Shown here in pieces: positions 58,475 through 62,000 of a DNA stretch of 62,000 nt. A program made the position numbers and the translations under genes. This DNA comes from Gnetum montanum. Taxonomy: Eukaryota > Streptophyta > Gnetopsida > Gnetales > Gnetaceae. The DNA lies in NCBI GenBank assembly GCA_015680685.1, contig MNCI01020158.1, positions 577,304 to 639,303 of the forward strand, given 5' to 3'. The notes under the pieces are model-generated. The model searched no databases, was not told where the DNA came from, and saw only the letters and a list, made by a program, of their open reading frames with translations. How positions within the stretch are numbered: position 1 is the stretch's first letter; each line of letters opens with the position of its first letter.

Positions 58475-59050
58475 ATCATGTTAACTCACGCCATCACTGA
58501 TTGGATCAAAGTTGGCCATCTTCCTAGGAAATTCTTTGATCCTAGAATTTCTCTTATATATTTATAAATTACTAGGAATGAGCCTTGTAAAGCTCTTTTA
58601 GATTCAAGCTCTGGTGTTAACTTAATCTCTCAAGAAATGTACAAATCTTGGAATTTCCTCCACTAAAAAAGAGTAACATTTGTTTAGAGTTGGCCGACCA
58701 ATCCATCACTATCACATTAGGACTAGTGGAGGACATTGTCACCACTATTTGTGGGTGATTGTATCTAGTTGATTTCCTAGTGATTCAAGTCAACAACTGT
58801 AAGGGGGACTTCTCAATCATAATGCGAAAAGCATGACTAAGCATGATTGATGTGTGCCTAGGAATACATGATCTTTCCCTATAAATATCAAAAGAAAATA
58901 CATTTGGAAAGATCAAGAAGAAGAAAATTTCATGCATCGCATATAGTGACATAGGGTGTAACTGTGTGCAAAATTCCTAGTTTGTATAATATTTAACATT
59001 TCCTGCATGCAACCAATGTGCACAAATAACTAACATACAAAGATGCCTAT
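58475..59050 (+). pseudogene. Element H protease, Gly of active site lost
   Basis: Blocks are MLTHAITDWIKVGHLPRKF, then the active-site loop LLDSSSGVNLIS near 58590-58630 (Asp kept, Gly replaced by Ser), then ICG near 58745-58755. The segment matching IIMGRAW of E and D is mutated. Multiple stops show it is non-functional. Confidence 0.72.
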
Positions 59051-59085
59051 ATGCAACAACCATAAGATAGGAAGGCACTGAGTGG

Positions 59086-60030
59086 TTGACAATTGACCAA
59101 GAGAGCAATTCAACCATATGCATGGAACCAACTAAGAGCTTGACTTGTGCCTATATTGATAGCATAGATACATTAGACCAAGTCCATCATCAACTTCCAA
59201 GTCCTAACATGAAAATTATCAATTGGGGGAAGTTGGAAATACCTGATGAGTTTAAGCAAGAGCCCCTTAAGTTAAAACCCTTACCCACTGGTATGGAGTA
59301 CACATTTCTCAAGAATGAAAAACCAGTAATCATTAACACTAAGCTTGCTCCTAAACAAAAAGAAAGACTGCTAAAGATGGTAAACAAATGGTCAAAATTC
59401 TTTGCTTGGTTATATCTTAAATTAACTAGAATAGATCCTAGGATATGCCAACATAGAATTTACATAGACGCCTCCATGAAGCCTCGATGACAACCACAAA
59501 GACGATTGAACCCAAAGCTTAAGAAAGTGCTTAAAGAAGAAATTGAACAACTTCTAAAAGCTAGGTTCATCTACCCCATTGCTAACAGTGAATGGGTTAG
59601 TCCATTAGTCATTATGCCTAAAAAGGAAGACAAATGGAGGGTATGTATAGACTTTAGGCTATTAAACATGGTAACATTTAAAGACCATTTTCCACTTCCA
59701 TTCATTGACTAAGTCTTAGATACCATTGTAGGGCATTGCTATTATAGTTTTTGGATGGTTACAATGGGTACAATCAAATTGAAATAGCACCAGAAGACCA
59801 AGCCAAGACTACATTCACAAGTCCTTGGGGGACATTTGCATATAAGCAGATGCTATTTGGCTTGTGCAATGCCCCAGCAACATTTTATTGTCTGGTTCTA
59901 ACAATATTTCAGCAGCAAATAGGGAATGGTGTAGAGGTCTTTATGGATGATTTCTCCACCTATGGAGTGGACTTTGAACAAGCATTGGATGTATTAGAGC
60001 AAGTACTGAAATGATGTGTAGAAACTAACC
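59086..60030 (+). pseudogene. Element H reverse transcriptase, N-terminal and catalytic parts
   Basis: A linker at 59086-59490 (LPTGMEYTFLKNEKPVII) leads to LLKARFIYPIANSEWVSPLV, CIDFRLLN, a stop after FPLPFID, then GYNGYNQIEIAPEDQAKTTF. FGLCNAPATF follows, with catalytic EVFMDDFSTYG at 59935-59967. Motif spacing is normal for Athila-type RT. The stop at about 59710 and a frame break near 59750 split the domain. Confidence 0.9.
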
Positions 60031-60830
60031 TAAGGCTCAATTGGCACAAAATCCACTAATGGTCCAAGAGGGCATTGTATTAGGGCATAAAATTTCACAA
60101 ATAGGGATGGAGGTAGATCCTAAAAAAATTAAAGTTATCCAAGGAATCACTCGTCAACCTGAAACTATAAAAGACATCCGATCATTCCTTGGACATACTA
60201 GCTATTATAGATGCTTCATCAAGAACTTTTTGAAGATTGCAAAACCATTGGTAGAATTAATGAAGAAGAATGTACCCTTTGAATGGACCAAGGAATGTGA
60301 CCTAGCTTTCCAAACCTTAAAGTAGAAGCTCATAGAAACACCCATTCTACAAGCTCCTAACTGGTCCGGACCATTCCACATAATGACTAATGCATCCAAC
60401 TTTGCTTTAGGAGTCGTACTTGCATAGTTAGATGACCAAAAATGAGCCTATTACATTCACTGTGCAATTCAAAGTATTTTTGGTGCATAGATCAACTACA
60501 CCACAATAGAAAAAGAGTTAATGATTGTTGTGTTTGCACTAGAAAAATTTAGGCACTATGTATTGGACTATAAGATATTTGTACACACATATCATAGTGC
60601 AATATAATTCCTAATGAATAAACCAATCATGAGCCCTTGCATCATATGGTGGCTCATGATCTTACAAGAGTTCAATCTTACAATGATCAATTGTAAAGGC
60701 ACCAAGAATGTTGTTACTGATCATTTATCTCAGTTACGATGGGACAACAAAGAGGATGAATATCCAATTTCTGACTGCTTCTTTGATGAACTCCTCTTTG
60801 TAGGTGTAATAAAAAATTAATTAACCACAA
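60031..60830 (+). pseudogene. Element H RT connection and RNase H, active site damaged
   Basis: The connection 60041-60325 is open ([44 protein letters not shown]). RNase H then reads MTNASNFALG, where E has MTDAS, so the first catalytic Asp is Asn. The Glu block (EKELMIVVFALEK) is kept, and TYHSAI replaces MDHSAI, so a catalytic Asp is Tyr. Stops occur near 60427 and 60606. Confidence 0.83.
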
Positions 60831-60999
60831 ATACAAATTGGTATAGTAGCATTCTTACCTATCTTCTCATATAAGAAACACCACAAGGGCTAGATGTTAA
60901 AAAGAAATAACAGTTTCTTCACTGAGCTAAATATTTCATGGAAATCAATGGACACCTTTATAAGGTATGTCCCGATGGCTTGGTCTGATGGTGTGTTCT

Positions 61000-62000
61000 C
61001 AATGTAGATTAATTGTGAGTTCTTCAAGATGCTCATGATGACCCTTGTGGGGGTCATTATGCTAGGAGATGAACAACCATTAAAATCTCACTTGTAGGAT
61101 ATTATTGGCCTATATTGTTCTAGGATGCTCACCATTTCATCCAATCTTGTGAGTGATGCCAACATGATGGGGCAATGACTGCTAGAATGGAGGGTCCACA
61201 ATAATGGATTCAATCTTTAGAACCATTCAACATCTGGGATATTGATATTATGGGGCCTATCACACCAATGTCCAATGAAAAATCCTACATTGTTATTTCT
61301 ATTGACTATTTTAGAAAATGGGTAGAAGCACTTACTATTACTGATTGTGCATCATCTACCGCTGCACAATTTATTCAACAACAAATTGTAAACAAGATTG
61401 GCATGCCTGATGCACTTATTTTTGATAATGGTACATATTTTACAGGTGCGACCTTTTAAAAATTAATGTAATGCTTAGGAGTTGAGCATAAGCTAACTAC
61501 ACCATATCATCCTCAAGCGAATGGTCAAGTTGAGGTCACCAATAGGGAGATCACAAAAATATTGACACAAACGATTAGCAAATATAGGGGAGACTGGAGT
61601 GCCAAACTGAATGATGCTCTTTGGGCATACCGCTCCACATGGAAACTTCCTATAGGCTATTCCCCCTATAAGTTAGTGTACGGTAAACTTCCAACACTTC
61701 CTATCCAAACTGAGCTCCATACACTATCTACAGCATGTGACCTCAACCTTGACCTCAGTCTAGCATAGAAAGAATAGTTAATGGACCTTAACTTGCTATA
61801 TGAAAACCAATTAGCCATCCTATCATCCAAAACAGTGCACAAGGCCTTCAACAAGCAACATCATTACCTAAAAATTAGGAAAGTTACATATCAACTAGGA
61901 GATAAGGTTCTTTATTGGAATCCGACACATGTGCCACAATGAACTACATTTTAAATGTCATGGGAAGGACCTTATATCATTCATGAAACTTTTTCTTTAG
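61000..62000 (+). pseudogene. Element H integrase, runs to window end
   Basis: The core is preserved: IDIMGPITPMSNEKSY (first Asp, 61239 on), ALIFDNGTYFTGATF (second Asp, near 61415-61460) and VEVTNREITKI (Glu, near 61530-61555). DALWAYRSTWKLPIGYSPY and LVYGKLPTLPI follow. The C-terminal part (QLGDKVLYWNPTHVPQ, WEGPYIIH) reaches the edge at 62000. Stops lie near 61459 and 61767. All three catalytic acids are present, unlike E. Confidence 0.85.

Larger units (their letters stand above)
45023..62000 (+). mobile_element. Element H: plus-strand Athila-type element, runs off the window, hosts E
   Basis: The 5' LTR is 45023-45857, the PBS 45858-45876 and the gag start 45995. It is interrupted at 46174 by element E and resumes at 56124/56129. 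Protease, RT, RNase H and integrase follow in order up to 62000; the 3' LTR is outside. It inserted in duplication copy 2 after ccctt (45018-45022); the empty site is seen intact in copy 1 at 9321-9326. Many stops and shifts make it inactive. Confidence 0.88.

Overview
The window is AT-rich plant nuclear DNA dominated by old, nested LTR retrotransposons, with one clearly recognisable host gene. A GC-rich, intronless gene for a xyloglucan endotransglucosylase/hydrolase (XTH) lies at 36221-37120, with its own TATA box and poly(A) signal. XTHs are land-plant cell-wall enzymes. The low gene density and layered, heavily mutated Athila-type elements fit a large, repeat-rich genome. A gymnosperm or fern is my guess, not something the sequence proves.

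Layout. (1) 1-9325 and 32091-45022 are two direct copies of one segment, a few percent diverged, about 32 kb apart. Each holds an F-type LTR, a decayed element 'G', long noncoding DNA and two copies of a tRNA-derived SINE. Only the second copy carries the XTH gene: a 2.76 kb block (35511-38268) is cleanly absent from the first. (2) 9405-22944 holds minus-strand element 'B' with element 'A' nested inside it, followed by fragments of an ORF3-bearing element 'X' and a plus-strand element 'C'. (3) 22973-29655 is minus-strand element 'D', inserted in a third, short copy of the duplicated DNA (29656-30685). (4) 30686-32388 is the 5' end of minus-strand element 'F'. (5) 45023-62000 is plus-strand element 'H', which runs off the right edge. 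Minus-strand element 'E' (46175-56123) is nested in the first codons of its gag.

The elements form one family. Their LTRs are about 0.78-1.04 kb with 7-bp inverted ends TGATGAG/CTCATCA and an array of GATATC palindromes upstream of a TATA box. The primer-binding site follows TTGGCGCCGTTGCC(GGGGA), the gag carries a CX2CX3HX4C knuckle and the RT has FMDD, all as in the Ty3/gypsy Athila/Tat lineage. E and H carry gag-PR-RT-RNaseH-INT, each with stops and different damaged active sites. A, B and D lack RT and integrase. A and B instead share a separate coiled-coil-like reading frame ('ORF3'), which in B joins gag exactly where protease should begin. No element looks able to move unaided.

Order of events inferred from nesting: G, then the F insertion in G, then the segmental duplication, then loss or gain of the XTH block, then H into copy 2 and E into H. 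A entered B, and D entered the third copy. Coordinates of degenerate elements are hand-read and domain edges are approximate.
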